Positions 24,007 through 33,600 of a stretch of DNA of 43,979 bases are shown here, piece after piece (position 1 is the first letter of the stretch; each line of letters starts with the position of its first letter). The notes beneath the pieces were generated by a model that was not told the DNA's origin, made no database searches, and saw only the letters and a program-made list of their open reading frames with translations. The stretch spans positions 1-43,979 of the forward strand of contig CAYJKJ010000019.1 in the NCBI GenBank assembly GCA_964370715.1, read 5' to 3'. The translations under genes were made by a program, and so were the position numbers. Source of the stretch: CAYJAY01 sp964370715. GTDB lineage: Bacteria; Bacillota; Clostridia; Oscillospirales; Ruminococcaceae.

Positions 24007-24951
24007 GTGGATATATTTATCTCGTCGTTAAATGTAGTTATACCGTTTGTTGTGCTTTTGGCTCTCGGGTTTGTTGCTAGAAAAAGAAAACTGATAACCC
24101 CCGAAGGTATCTCTAGCATGAACTCGCTTATATATAACATCCTGTTGCCCGCTATGCTTATCATCAACATATTTGAAAGCACCGATGTCGGCGAAGGATT
24201 TGTTGGTCTTTTTGTGTATATGGTGATATGGCTTGTCGCCATAACGGTAACGGCGGCGCTAATCGTTCCAAGGCTTATTAAAAAAGAAAGCGTGTCGGCG
24301 TTCACCGCAAGCATCATAAGAGGCAACTATGCTATATATGGGTTGCCGCTTGCGCAATCGGTGTTGCCTGCCGAAGTTGTCCCCGATTTTGTTTCGCTTT
24401 TGGTTCCGGGAATTCTCGTCTCAAACATCCTGACGCTAATTATCTGCGAACTTTGGGCCGACAACAAAAAAAAATTCTCGCTGTTTAAGTTTTTGAAAAA
24501 AGTCTTTTCCGCTCCTATAGTGTGCGCCGTTATAATTGCGCTTATCCTAAAATACTCCGGAATCATCCTTCCGGAATTTCTAACAACCTCGCTTTCTTTC
24601 CTTTCGGGAGCAACAACCCCAATAGCGTTTTTATGCCTCGGGGCGTCGTTCACGTTTATGTCGGTTAAAAACAACATCAAACTAATCTCTACCGCAACGA
24701 TAATAAAGCTTGTTATCCTTCCGGCATTGATATTAATTCCGGCTGTCTTCTACTTCGGATTTTCTAACATCCAAATTGTTGTTTTAATCTGTATATTTGC
24801 GACCCCAACCGCCGCTACCGGCTCTGCCATGGTTAAAGAACTTAACGGCGATTTCAAGTTAATTGGAGAGATAACGATGTTCACCGCTATCTTCTCTATC
24901 ATAACGATATTCTTAATTGTATATGGCCTAAGGCTAATCGAGGTTCTTTAA
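24007..24951 (+). CDS. AEC family transporter (auxin efflux carrier/malate permease type)
   Basis: 314 residues from a GTG preceded by AAAGGAAA. About ten helices in two five-helix halves. The first half has LALGFVARKRKLITPEGISSMNSLIYNILLPAMLI, the signature start of AEC proteins, and the helices near SIIRGNYAIYGLPLAQSVLP are typical of the crossover region. Members move organic acids or amino-acid-like anions, and the substrate cannot be deduced. The next gene begins three bases after its stop, so it is translationally linked to a GpsA-like dehydrogenase. Confidence 0.88.
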   Translation: MDIFISSLNVVIPFVVLLALGFVARKRKLITPEGISSMNSLIYNILLPAMLIINIFESTDVGEGFVGLFVYMVIWLVAITVTAALIVPRLIKKESVSAFTASIIRGNYAIYGLPLAQSVLPAEVVPDFVSLLVPGILVSNILTLIICELWADNKKKFSLFKFLKKVFSAPIVCAVIIALILKYSGIILPEFLTTSLSFLSGATTPIAFLCLGASFTFMSVKNNIKLISTATIIKLVILPALILIPAVFYFGFSNIQIVVLICIFATPTAATGSAMVKELNGDFKLIGEITMFTAIFSIITIFLIVYGLRLIEVL

Positions 24952-24954
24952 AGA

Positions 24955-25911
24955 ATGAATGTATTAACGATAGGTCCCGGAAGATGGGGAACATTTATAG
25001 CAAGCTATCTTAGCTCTATCAACAACGATGTCTATCTTTTTGGAAGAAAAGACAGCGAGAGTATAAAAAATCTTGAACAAACCCGAAAAAACAAATACCA
25101 AACTATCGATAAAAACCTCAAGATAACCACCGATATTAACAAAGCTCGTTTGGCGGACGCCATCGTCATTTCGATAAACTCGCAAGGTCTTCGGCAGCTT
25201 ATGTGTTCCCTTGTGTCGCTTGGCCTTAAAAACAAAATCTTTATCCTTTGCATGAAGGGAATCGAGATTGAAACGGGCAAACGCCTTTCCGAAATCGTTT
25301 CGGAATATATCGACGAAAGTTGCAGCGTTGCTGTTTGGCTAGGCCCCGGACACGTCGAAGATTTTTGCAAAGGTCGCCCAAACTGCATGGTTATCGACAG
25401 CGAAAGCGATGAGGCGAAACAACTTTTGGTCGATAGCTTTTCAAGCGAGCTTATCCGTTTCTATTATGGAACCGACCTTATCGGAAACGAGATAGGCGCT
25501 GCCGCAAAAAATGTTATCGGAATAGCCGCCGGAATGCTGGACGGCTATGGTCTAACTGCGCTTAAGGGTGCGCTTATGTCGAGGGGCGCTCGAGAGATAG
25601 CAAGGCTTATCAAGCTAATGGGCGGAAACGAACTTTCGGCGTATGGCCTTTGCCACCTTGGCGATTATGAAGCAACGATATTTTCAAAACACAGCCACAA
25701 CAGAATGTATGGCGAAGCGTTTATTAAAAATGAAAACTACTCCTCGCTTGCGGAAGGATTCTACACCGTTAAAGCGCTCAAACATCTCGAACAAGAGTTT
25801 GGAGCAGAACTTCCGATTAGCGATGCAGTATATAAAATAATCCACCAAAAACAGGATGCGAAAAGCGTTCTTGATAATTTGTTTTCAAGAAGTTTAAAAC
25901 AAGAGTTTTAA
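24955..25911 (+). CDS. GpsA-like glycerol-3-phosphate dehydrogenase, divergent subfamily
   Basis: 318 residues. An N-terminal Rossmann fold has GPGRWGTFIA (7-16). Catalytic-site counterparts are K101 (MKGIE), K185 in GAAAKNVIG, and D237 in HLGDYEA. The usual SRNR motif reads SHNR (247-250), so the arginine that contacts the substrate phosphate in classical GPDHs is His248. The GPSFA motif also appears as GPGHVEDF. I recall a clostridial subfamily with the same changes, so this may be a set of enzymes reducing dihydroxyacetone phosphate or a related compound for lipid synthesis. The AEC transporter gene ends three bases before. No strong ribosome site is seen, suggesting coupling. Confidence 0.8.
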   Translation: MNVLTIGPGRWGTFIASYLSSINNDVYLFGRKDSESIKNLEQTRKNKYQTIDKNLKITTDINKARLADAIVISINSQGLRQLMCSLVSLGLKNKIFILCMKGIEIETGKRLSEIVSEYIDESCSVAVWLGPGHVEDFCKGRPNCMVIDSESDEAKQLLVDSFSSELIRFYYGTDLIGNEIGAAAKNVIGIAAGMLDGYGLTALKGALMSRGAREIARLIKLMGGNELSAYGLCHLGDYEATIFSKHSHNRMYGEAFIKNENYSSLAEGFYTVKALKHLEQEFGAELPISDAVYKIIHQKQDAKSVLDNLFSRSLKQEF

Positions 25912-25952
25912 CATTAAAAATAAATATACAATATTTTGTACAGGAGAAAAAC

Positions 25953-27725
25953 ATGGATATTTTTTCGATTCTTAATCTGCTCGGAGGGCTTGCCATATTC
26001 TTATATGGTTTAACAATGCTTGGAAACGGTCTTGAGAAAGTTTCGGGGGGGCGGCTTGAAAAAACCCTTGAAAGCTTAACCAACACCGTTATAAAAAGCG
26101 TTTTGCTCGGTATGCTGGTAACTGCGGCGATCCAAAGCTCCTCTGCTTCCACCGTTATCGTCGTAGGGCTTGTTAACGCAAAGATTCTAAAGCTTAAAAA
26201 CGCAATCGGCGTCATAATGGGCGCAAACATCGGCACGACGATAACCGCCCACGTTTTGCGTTTAAGCGACATAACAAGCGACAACTTTTTCATGCAGGTG
26301 CTTAAACCCTCGACCCTTGCTCCGCTAGCTTGCATAATCGGTCTAGGGCTTATAATGGCGGCGTCTAGAAGTAAATACAAAGATATCGGAACAACGCTTG
26401 TTGGTTTCGGAATATTGTTCACCGGGCTTTTTGCGATGGAGGATGCGGTTGAACCGCTTGCGGAACTTCCTATGTTTGCGGAAGCGTTTCTAGCATTTTC
26501 GCAATACCCATTGCTTGGTGTTTTGGTTGGTGCGGTTGTAACGATGATAATCCAAAGCTCCTCCGCTTCGGTCGGTATTCTACAAGCGCTAACCTCAACG
26601 GGGGTAATCTCGTTTTCGATGGCGTTCCCCATCATCATGGGACAAAACATCGGCACAACGATAACTCCGGTTCTCGCTTCTATTGGTGCTTCGAAAAACG
26701 CAAAACGTGCGGCTTTTGTCCATGTAACGTTCAACATCCTAGGAACGGTTATCTTTATGGCAGGATTTTATGCAATTAACGCCATCTTCCCGTTCTCGTT
26801 TTTCAACGATATAGCGGATAGAGGAATGATAGCAAACTTCCACTCGGTCTTTAACATAACGGTCACCCTTTTGTTTATGCCGTTTGTCAGACAGTTTGAA
26901 AAACTAGCCTATCGTGTTGTTAAGGACAGCCCGAAAGACAACGAAACAGATATCACAACCTCGCTTGACGAAATCTTGTTTAAATCTCCCGGTCTTGCGC
27001 TCGACCACACAAAAACTGCGGTTCTTGAAATGGCAAGACTTTCGAAATACAATCTCGAGAAATCGACTACTTTGTTTTCAAACTACGATGTTAAACTAAT
27101 CGAACGCCTTAAAGAAAACGAAGAGACGGTCGACAAATTCCAAAGCAGAGTCGAAAGCTATCTTTTAAAGCTTTCTGAAAAAGATCTAACCGATATCGAA
27201 ACCCACAAGCTTTCAAAACTCCTTCATATAAGCGGTGAGTTTGAGAGAATTGCGGACCATGCATATAACATTATCGAAGCGGCGCAAAAGCTCCATAACA
27301 GCAAACTGTCGTTCTCGAAAAAAGCTGTTGCAGAACTTGATATATTCTCGGAAGTCTGCCTTGAAGCGGTTTCGCTTTCGGTTAAAGCTTTAGACAACAC
27401 CGACGAAAAAGCCGCCAGAAACATCATGCCTCTTGAAGACGTTATCGATGTAATCGAAGAAAAACTTCGTGAAAAACATATGGATAGATTGCGCAAAGGC
27501 AAATGCACCATCGATGCGGCGTTCCCGTTTATCGAAATTTTGCGTAACTTTGAAAGAATTGGGGATATTTGTAGCAACATTTCGGAATCGGTCATCAGCT
27601 ACGAAGGCAACAAAGGCATAGTCGATCGCCATGAATACAAAAAATCCATCATCACAACGGAAGAATTCAAAGATAAATATCTCGTTTATATGACAAACTA
27701 TATGCAAAAACTCGAAAACATCTAA
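25953..27725 (+). CDS. Na/phosphate cotransporter family protein with PhoU-like tail
   Basis: 590 residues. The membrane half (about 1-310) carries two inverted repeats with the family motifs IQSSSASTVIVVG (about 52-64) and IQSSSASVGILQAL (about 199-212), plus twin GxNIGTT segments. The cytosolic half (about 345-570) is helical and PhoU-like, with GEFERIADHAYNI and RNFERIGDICSNI metal-binding-type motifs. Proteins of this NptA/YjbB type move phosphate, often outward, with the PhoU-like part thought to regulate. AGGAG precedes the ATG. It lies 41 bases after the dehydrogenase gene, consistent with one operon handling phosphate and glycerol phosphate. Confidence 0.92.
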   Translation: MDIFSILNLLGGLAIFLYGLTMLGNGLEKVSGGRLEKTLESLTNTVIKSVLLGMLVTAAIQSSSASTVIVVGLVNAKILKLKNAIGVIMGANIGTTITAHVLRLSDITSDNFFMQVLKPSTLAPLACIIGLGLIMAASRSKYKDIGTTLVGFGILFTGLFAMEDAVEPLAELPMFAEAFLAFSQYPLLGVLVGAVVTMIIQSSSASVGILQALTSTGVISFSMAFPIIMGQNIGTTITPVLASIGASKNAKRAAFVHVTFNILGTVIFMAGFYAINAIFPFSFFNDIADRGMIANFHSVFNITVTLLFMPFVRQFEKLAYRVVKDSPKDNETDITTSLDEILFKSPGLALDHTKTAVLEMARLSKYNLEKSTTLFSNYDVKLIERLKENEETVDKFQSRVESYLLKLSEKDLTDIETHKLSKLLHISGEFERIADHAYNIIEAAQKLHNSKLSFSKKAVAELDIFSEVCLEAVSLSVKALDNTDEKAARNIMPLEDVIDVIEEKLREKHMDRLRKGKCTIDAAFPFIEILRNFERIGDICSNISESVISYEGNKGIVDRHEYKKSIITTEEFKDKYLVYMTNYMQKLENI

Positions 27726-27766
27726 CATAAATTTAATCAATAAATAAAATAGGGGTTGCAAAAAAA

Positions 27767-28912
27767 TTGGAAAAATTCATACCATTATCGGTTCCAAACC
27801 TTAAAGCAAACGAATTAAAATATGTTTCCCACGCCGTCGAAACCGAATGGATCTCGATGTCGGGTCCCGATATCCCAAAGTTTGAGCAAGCTTTCGCAAA
27901 CTACATCAAAGCCGAAAGCGTTGTCGCTTGCCAAAGCGGTTCATCGGCGCTCCACCTTGCGTTGCTTGAAGCGGGGATAAAACATGGGGAGGGGGTTATA
28001 ACGGCAGACCTTACGTTTATCGCCTCGACCAACCCTATCATCTATGCAGGGGCGATTCCGTTCTTCATCGGGTGTGATGATAGCCTTTGCATCGATCCTT
28101 TAGCTATAAAAGAGTTTATCGAAAACTCTTGCGAACACAACCAAAACGGCTTGTTTGAAAAAATAACCGGCGTTAAGATAACCGCAATGTTGCCTGTTCA
28201 TATCTTCGGAAATCTTTGTGATATGCAAACGATTATCGAAATAGCTAAACAATATAACCTTGTTGTAATCGAAGACGCTTGCGAAGCTGTCGGTTCTTTT
28301 TGGACAAGCGGAAAGTTAAAAGGTCGCCATGCCGGAACGGTTGGGGATTTTGGGGCTTTTTCGTTCAACGGAAACAAGATAATAACGACGGGGGGCGGCG
28401 GTGCGGTTGTCGCAAACGACCAAACGAAACTTGAACATATTCGTTATCTTTCGCAACAAGCAAAAGACGATGCTTTGAGGTTTATCCATAACGAAGTTGG
28501 CTACAACTATCGAATGAACAACATCCAAGCGGCTCTTGGCGTTGCGCAACTCGAGCAACTCGAAAGCTTTATTAAAACCAAAAAACAAAACTACGATAGA
28601 TACCTAGAAAACGGAGTTGAACTGTTGCCGTTTAAAGAGGATATCTCGCCAAACTATTGGTTCTATTCCTTTAATGCCGAGCAAAAACGAGACACCGTTC
28701 TCGAAAAGCTTCGCCAACGAAAGATCGATTGCCGCCCTGTGTGGGCGCTTATGCATGAGTTGCCGCCGTTTAAAGATTTTGTTTCGTTTAAAACCGAAAA
28801 AGCGGAATATTATCAACAATCCATCGTCAATCTTCCATGCAGTTCAAACCTTTCGCTAGAGGATGTCGACTATGTTTCAAAAAACCTAAAAGAGATATTA
28901 AAAGAGGTCTAA
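27767..28912 (+). CDS. DegT/DnrJ/EryC1/StrS sugar aminotransferase, LegC-like
   Basis: 381 residues from a TTG start; the N-terminus KFIPLSVPNL fits this family so well that the TTG is convincing. It is a fold-type I PLP enzyme with the Schiff-base lysine K204 in FNGNKIITTGGGG, CQSGSSALHLAL (55-66) and EDACEAVGS (169-177). The family transfers an amino group to a nucleotide-linked keto-sugar, and the overall pattern is closest to LegC-type enzymes of legionaminic acid or similar amino-sugar pathways. Other steps (dehydratase, acetyltransferase) are absent from the window. The next gene starts one base after the stop, so the two are coupled. Confidence 0.88.
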   Translation: MEKFIPLSVPNLKANELKYVSHAVETEWISMSGPDIPKFEQAFANYIKAESVVACQSGSSALHLALLEAGIKHGEGVITADLTFIASTNPIIYAGAIPFFIGCDDSLCIDPLAIKEFIENSCEHNQNGLFEKITGVKITAMLPVHIFGNLCDMQTIIEIAKQYNLVVIEDACEAVGSFWTSGKLKGRHAGTVGDFGAFSFNGNKIITTGGGGAVVANDQTKLEHIRYLSQQAKDDALRFIHNEVGYNYRMNNIQAALGVAQLEQLESFIKTKKQNYDRYLENGVELLPFKEDISPNYWFYSFNAEQKRDTVLEKLRQRKIDCRPVWALMHELPPFKDFVSFKTEKAEYYQQSIVNLPCSSNLSLEDVDYVSKNLKEILKEV

Positions 28913-28913
28913 T

Positions 28914-29954
28914 TTGAATTTTTCAGACTACATCATAACCAAAGACTACACCGTTTCAAAAGCTCTTTCAAAACTCCAAGAGAATGAATACAAGCTTTTG
29001 TTTCTCGAAGACGAAGAACAAAAACTTGCCGGTGTCGTGACCGATGGTGATATAAGGCGCTTTTTGCTTGCCAAAGGCGATATCTCCCAAAACGTTGAGT
29101 TTGCGATTAAAACGGAACCTTTTGTTTGCTCCGGCTACCATGAAGGCAAGGCTCGAAAGATGCTTATACAAAACGAGCTTATCTGTGTCCCGATGGTTAA
29201 AGAGGACAACGAGATCCATGCGCTTGTTTTTCGGGATTTCACCCTTCATAAAAACATATCCAACCTAGATGTTCCTGTTATAATAATGGCGGGAGGTTTT
29301 GGAACTCGCCTTAAACCGTTCACCAACATCCTTCCAAAACCGCTTATTCCGGTAGGCGAAAAAACGATAACGGAACAGATTATCGATAGGTTTTATAAGT
29401 TTGGTTGCAAAAATTTTTCTTTTGTAGTAAACTACAAAAAAAACTTAATTAAAGCATATTTTGCTGAGACAAAAACAAACTGTGAGATCGAGTTTATCGA
29501 CGAGGATAAACCGCTTGGAACGGGCGGTGGGCTTGCGTTTTATAAAGGCAAGATTAAAGATTCGGTTTTTGTAACAAACTGCGATTCGGTCATCGAAGCG
29601 GATTATTCCGATATCTTTGAAACCCACAAACGCCAAAACAATGCGGTCACGATGGTTTGTGCGGAAAAAACCGAAACTATACCCTATGGTGTGGTCGAGA
29701 CCGACCAAACGGGTGCGCTTTGCGAGATGAGAGAAAAGCCAAAATCTTGCTATCTCATGAACACAGGGTTTTATATAATCTCAAAACAGTTTTTAGATTT
29801 TGTCAACAATGATGAGTTTCAGCCGATAACCGATATCATCATGCGTTGCAAACAAGCCGGACACAGGATCGGTGTTTATAAAATCGATGGCGAATGTTTT
29901 GTTGATATAGGTCAACTCGACGATCTTCAAAAAGTTGAAGATCTTTTAAAATAA
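28914..29954 (+). CDS. CBS-domain nucleotidyltransferase, PtmE-like
   Basis: 346 residues from a TTG start with AGAGG before it. The N-terminal part (about 1-118) holds two CBS-like repeats (VVTDGDIRRFLL and VPMVKEDNEIHALV). The catalytic domain begins with MAGGFGTRLKPFT and KPLIPVG, which bind the nucleotide and sugar phosphate, then DEDKPLGTGGGL and a VTNCDSV segment for the metal. This is the architecture of PtmE-like guanylyltransferases of legionaminic acid routes. CBS repeats suggest control by a nucleotide. The preceding aminotransferase gene fits a nucleotide-amino-sugar pathway. Confidence 0.88.
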   Translation: MNFSDYIITKDYTVSKALSKLQENEYKLLFLEDEEQKLAGVVTDGDIRRFLLAKGDISQNVEFAIKTEPFVCSGYHEGKARKMLIQNELICVPMVKEDNEIHALVFRDFTLHKNISNLDVPVIIMAGGFGTRLKPFTNILPKPLIPVGEKTITEQIIDRFYKFGCKNFSFVVNYKKNLIKAYFAETKTNCEIEFIDEDKPLGTGGGLAFYKGKIKDSVFVTNCDSVIEADYSDIFETHKRQNNAVTMVCAEKTETIPYGVVETDQTGALCEMREKPKSCYLMNTGFYIISKQFLDFVNNDEFQPITDIIMRCKQAGHRIGVYKIDGECFVDIGQLDDLQKVEDLLK

Positions 29955-29971
29955 CAAAAAAGGATAGTTTA

Positions 29972-31036
29972 ATGAATCAAGAAATATTGTCTTTTCCGAT
30001 TATAATTCCATCTCTTGAGCCGGATCAAAAATTCATTAACATTGTTAAAGAATTTAAACAAGCGGGATTTTTAAACCTCGTTGTTGTTAACGACGGCAGT
30101 TCGGCACAATATGATGAATTTTTCGAAACCGCTAAAAACGAATACCATTGCAGCGTTTTGAAACATTCGATAAACCTTGGAAAAGGCAGGGCGCTTAAAA
30201 CGGCGTTCAACTTTGTTTTGAGCGAATATCCCGAAGCAAAGGGTTGCGCAACGGTGGATAGCGATGGGCAACACAGCGTTTCAGACACGATTAAATGTAT
30301 TGAAAAGCTTTTAGAAAACAGCGGTAAACTTGTGTTGGGTTGCCGAAATTTCGACAAACAAAATGTTCCGCTTAAAAGTTCTTTCGGAAACAAGATGACA
30401 AGGTTTGTCATGAATGTTTTAACCGGAATTTCGCTTAGCGACACCCAAACGGGGCTTCGAATTTTGCCAAAAGAATTCTTGCCCCACGCTCTTTCGATTA
30501 AAGGCGAAAGATTTGAATATGAAACTAATATGTTAATCGACAGCAAAAAATTTGGTTTCGATATCATTGAACAAACTATCGAGACTATTTATATCGAGGA
30601 AAACAAAAGCTCGCATTTCAACCCGCTAACCGATTCTTTCAAGATCTATATAAGTTTTGCAAAATATCTGTTGTCGAGCGGTTTTTGCACCGTTTTGGAT
30701 TTCGGGTTGTTCACCCTTGTTTCGAATGCGCTTAAAATTGCAAACCCTTTTTCATATACATATATCTTAACTGCCACCATAACCGCAAGGGTTGTTAGCT
30801 CGATATTAAACTTTTTAATAAACAAAAAGCTTGTGTTTAATGCTGAGGTTGGTTTTTTCAGCTCGGCGATTAAATATTTCGGGCTTGTTGTTGTTCGGAT
30901 GTTGGTTTCGGGTGCGCTCGTTTCGCTAATCCAGTTTAATCTTGGCGGAATAGAAGTCGTTAACAAAGCCATCGTCGAAAGTTTGCTTTTCATCTTCAGC
31001 TATTATATACAACAGCGTTTCATCTTTAAAAGATAA
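29972..31036 (+). CDS. GT2 glycosyltransferase fused to GtrA-like membrane domain
   Basis: 354 residues. A cytosolic GT2 domain (1 to about 215) has FPIIIPSLEPD, VVNDGSS (the UDP-binding type motif) and a TVDSDGQH metal motif, then GCRNFDKQNVPLKSSFGNK, typical of polyprenyl-phosphate glycosyltransferases. A second part (about 227-354) has four hydrophobic helices of the GtrA family, ending YYIQQRFIFKR. Separate GtrA and GtrB proteins move sugars to and across the membrane on undecaprenyl phosphate, and here they are fused. AAGGATAG is the ribosome site. The upstream sugar genes and the downstream polytopic protein suggest one surface-glycan pathway. Confidence 0.9.
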   Translation: MNQEILSFPIIIPSLEPDQKFINIVKEFKQAGFLNLVVVNDGSSAQYDEFFETAKNEYHCSVLKHSINLGKGRALKTAFNFVLSEYPEAKGCATVDSDGQHSVSDTIKCIEKLLENSGKLVLGCRNFDKQNVPLKSSFGNKMTRFVMNVLTGISLSDTQTGLRILPKEFLPHALSIKGERFEYETNMLIDSKKFGFDIIEQTIETIYIEENKSSHFNPLTDSFKIYISFAKYLLSSGFCTVLDFGLFTLVSNALKIANPFSYTYILTATITARVVSSILNFLINKKLVFNAEVGFFSSAIKYFGLVVVRMLVSGALVSLIQFNLGGIEVVNKAIVESLLFIFSYYIQQRFIFKR

Positions 31037-31051
31037 TTTAAGGGGGACATA

Positions 31052-32797
31052 ATGTCTTTTATACATAATTTTGAAAATAACATTATACAAAACAAATCGA
31101 AAGCTTTGGCTTCGGTTTGTTTCGCAGTGTTTTTTTCAGCATTTTATATTTGGTTCAGAAGTTTTTCGTTTATGCCGCAACAAGTGTTGACGGTATTTTT
31201 TATAGGCTTTTTTGGGCTTTGGCTAAACTTTGAAACCTCTTCTAAACTTCAAAAGATAAACGCCGGTATCTTTTCAGCTTTGATCTCGTTTTTCCTTATC
31301 GCTCGCTACACGATAGTAACCGAAAACGGAGAGCCTTTGCCTTGGGGATTTCGCCAACCGCTCTATTTTGTTATTTTGTTTTTGTTTCTCGGAGTAATAA
31401 CAAACGCTGCTTTTAACCTAGTTAAAAAGATTGATATTTCGGACAAAACGGGATATGTCGTCACCAAAAAAACTTTCTTTAGATACTTTTTAATTATAAC
31501 TTTGTTTTGGCTGGTCTATTTTATCTCCTATGGCCCTGTTAAAGTTTCTGCCGACAGCGCCTCGGTTATCGACCAAGCTCTCGACGGCATACTAAACGAC
31601 GGTTTTCCAATAATGTATACCTTGTTGTTACGGTTGTTTTTAAATATAGGAATTGCTTTGGGCAATATCCAAATAGGCGCCGGAATCTTTGGCTTTTTAT
31701 CGATGCTTTTTCTTGCGGCAACGTTTGCTTATTCGGTGTATTGGATGAGGAAAAAAGGCGGATCGCTTGTTTTTTGCTCGATAGCTTTGATATATTTCGC
31801 AAGTTCCCCCGTTTGGCCGATTAACGGTTTCACTATCTGGAAAGACACACCTTTTAATGCGACGCTCCTTTTGTATATGCTCTATTGTTTTGATATAATC
31901 GAATCAAAAGGGGAACTGCTTAGAACAAGAAAAGGCATGATAAACTTTTCTATTATCTCGGTTGCTCTTTGCTTTTTAAGGGGCAACGGCTGGCCGATTG
32001 TTTTGATAGTTTGCTTGTGTCTATTGATTTTATATCTAAAGGATTTCAAAAGGCTCGTTCCTGTTTTTGCCATAATCTTAATAGGGGTTAAGATTATAAC
32101 AGGTCCCGTCTATGCCCAGTTTGGTATATATGGTCTAGGTTCGGTTGAAAGCATGGCGGTGCCGCTTCAACAGATCGCCCTATCGGTTAAAAACGGCGCA
32201 GAGCTAACACCCGAACAGGATGAATTTCTTTCGCAGATTATGGAACCCGAAAGAATGGCGGAGCTATACCGCAACACAACGGTTAATGACATCAAGTTTA
32301 ACGCCGATTTCAACAAGGAATTTTTCAACAACAATATACCGCAATTTATGAAGGTTTGGTTGGAGCTTCTTCCGCAAAATCTCGAAAGCTACACCAACGC
32401 TTGGCTTTTGGAAACAAGAGGATTTTGGCAAATAGCATTCCCCGAAACAGCGTTCACAGCGTATGATGAATTTAACCCACACCGAGGGATAAGCAGCAAA
32501 AACGATATAATCGAAAACCTTACCGGAATTAACCTAAACGCTATTATCGATGCTAACAACAGATATATAACGCTTGCTACGGCGCAATTTTTCATAATAT
32601 TCTGTGCTTTGTTTTTGGTTGCCGATAAAAAAGCTCGCTTTGCGTTGCCGCTGTTTATAACTATCGTTATATGGCTGGGGCTTATGGTTGGCGCTCCCGT
32701 CTATCGAGATTTCCGATATCTGATGATAGCCCCTATGTGTTTGTTTGCGGTAACGTTTATTACAATAAAAGCTCATTCAATTGAAAACAAAGCATAA
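31052..32797 (+). CDS. DUF6020-type polytopic membrane protein
   Basis: 581 residues with about twelve hydrophobic helices and one large extracytoplasmic loop (about 390-480), rich in Glu, Asn and Phe. The DSASVIDQALDGILNDGFPIMYTLLL motif and SPVWPINGFTIWKDTPFNATLLLYML segment are typical of DUF6020 proteins, which resemble GT-C glycosyltransferases and often occur in glycan clusters of Gram-positive bacteria. Enzymatic activity is unproven. AGGGGGA precedes the ATG, 16 bases after the GT2-GtrA gene, so it probably uses or transfers the lipid-linked sugar made upstream. Confidence 0.75.
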   Translation: MSFIHNFENNIIQNKSKALASVCFAVFFSAFYIWFRSFSFMPQQVLTVFFIGFFGLWLNFETSSKLQKINAGIFSALISFFLIARYTIVTENGEPLPWGFRQPLYFVILFLFLGVITNAAFNLVKKIDISDKTGYVVTKKTFFRYFLIITLFWLVYFISYGPVKVSADSASVIDQALDGILNDGFPIMYTLLLRLFLNIGIALGNIQIGAGIFGFLSMLFLAATFAYSVYWMRKKGGSLVFCSIALIYFASSPVWPINGFTIWKDTPFNATLLLYMLYCFDIIESKGELLRTRKGMINFSIISVALCFLRGNGWPIVLIVCLCLLILYLKDFKRLVPVFAIILIGVKIITGPVYAQFGIYGLGSVESMAVPLQQIALSVKNGAELTPEQDEFLSQIMEPERMAELYRNTTVNDIKFNADFNKEFFNNNIPQFMKVWLELLPQNLESYTNAWLLETRGFWQIAFPETAFTAYDEFNPHRGISSKNDIIENLTGINLNAIIDANNRYITLATAQFFIIFCALFLVADKKARFALPLFITIVIWLGLMVGAPVYRDFRYLMIAPMCLFAVTFITIKAHSIENKA

Positions 32798-32882
32798 CCG
32801 CCAAATTTAAAAATCGTTTTAACATTATTTTTTTAGTTTCTTATTAATAAATAATATAAATAAAAATTCAAGGAGAACACCG

Positions 32883-33518
32883 ATGCAAGTTAACAATGCC
32901 TTTATTTTTGAACATCCCCTTATGCAACACAAAATTTCGAGACTACGTGACAAAAACACCGACACTAAAAATTTCCGTGAACTTATCGACGAAATCTCGA
33001 TGCTTATGTGTTATGAAGTAACAAAAGATCTTCCGCTAACCGAAGTTGAAATCGAAACTCCGGTTGCAAAGATGAAAACAAATGTGCTTTCAAACCGCCC
33101 TGTAGCGTTAGTCCCAATCCTCAGAGCAGGGCTTGGAATGGTTGCGGGAATGCAAAAACTTCTCCCGACCTCTCGTGTCGGGTTTCTTGGAATGTATCGT
33201 GACCACGACACCCATATGCCGGTTGAATACTATTCAAAGATGCCGGAAGATATAAAAGACAGCACCGTTATCGTTCTCGACCCGATGTTTGCAACGGGCG
33301 GTTCTGCTATCGCTGCGGTTGACCATCTTAAAAGTTTAGGCTGTAAGGATCTAAGGCTGGTTTGCGTCGTTGCGGCAAGGTATGCGCTCGATAAGATGTT
33401 TGAAAAACATCCCGATGTTATGGTTTTTTGCGCAGCACTCGATGAAGAACTCAACGAAAACTGCTATATCGTTCCGGGGCTTGGTGATGCCGGAGACAGA
33501 ATATACGGAACCAAATAA
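32883..33518 (+). CDS. upp: Uracil phosphoribosyltransferase
   Basis: 211 residues, the usual length. VPILRAGLGMVAGM (77-90) and the PRPP-binding segment VLDPMFATGGSAIAA (131-145) are diagnostic, and the C-terminal PGLGDAGDRIYGTK binds uracil. The enzyme makes UMP from uracil and PRPP in the cytosol. AAGGAGAA precedes the ATG. It lies 85 bases after the glycan operon with a 12-bp hairpin behind it, so it forms a single-gene unit or operon end, with no functional link to the glycan genes evident. Confidence 0.97.
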   Translation: MQVNNAFIFEHPLMQHKISRLRDKNTDTKNFRELIDEISMLMCYEVTKDLPLTEVEIETPVAKMKTNVLSNRPVALVPILRAGLGMVAGMQKLLPTSRVGFLGMYRDHDTHMPVEYYSKMPEDIKDSTVIVLDPMFATGGSAIAAVDHLKSLGCKDLRLVCVVAARYALDKMFEKHPDVMVFCAALDEELNENCYIVPGLGDAGDRIYGTK

Positions 33519-33536
33519 TTAATCTTTTAAACAAAA

Positions 33537-33568
33537 CGAAATCGAAGCGAACAACTGCTTCGATTTCG
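33537..33568 (+). terminator. 12-bp hairpin after upp
   Basis: CGAAATCGAAGC (33537-33548) pairs perfectly with GCTTCGATTTCG (33557-33568) across an eight-base loop, 19 bases after the upp stop. No T-run follows, so termination may be incomplete. Confidence 0.6.
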
Positions 33569-33600
33569 GCTAAACTAATTTTCCTGAATGGTGTATAATA

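Noticed and set aside
25817..26737. Minus-strand frame of 306 residues inside the Na/Pi cotransporter gene
   Set aside because: It is low-complexity mirror sequence, while the plus strand has both QSSSAS repeats.
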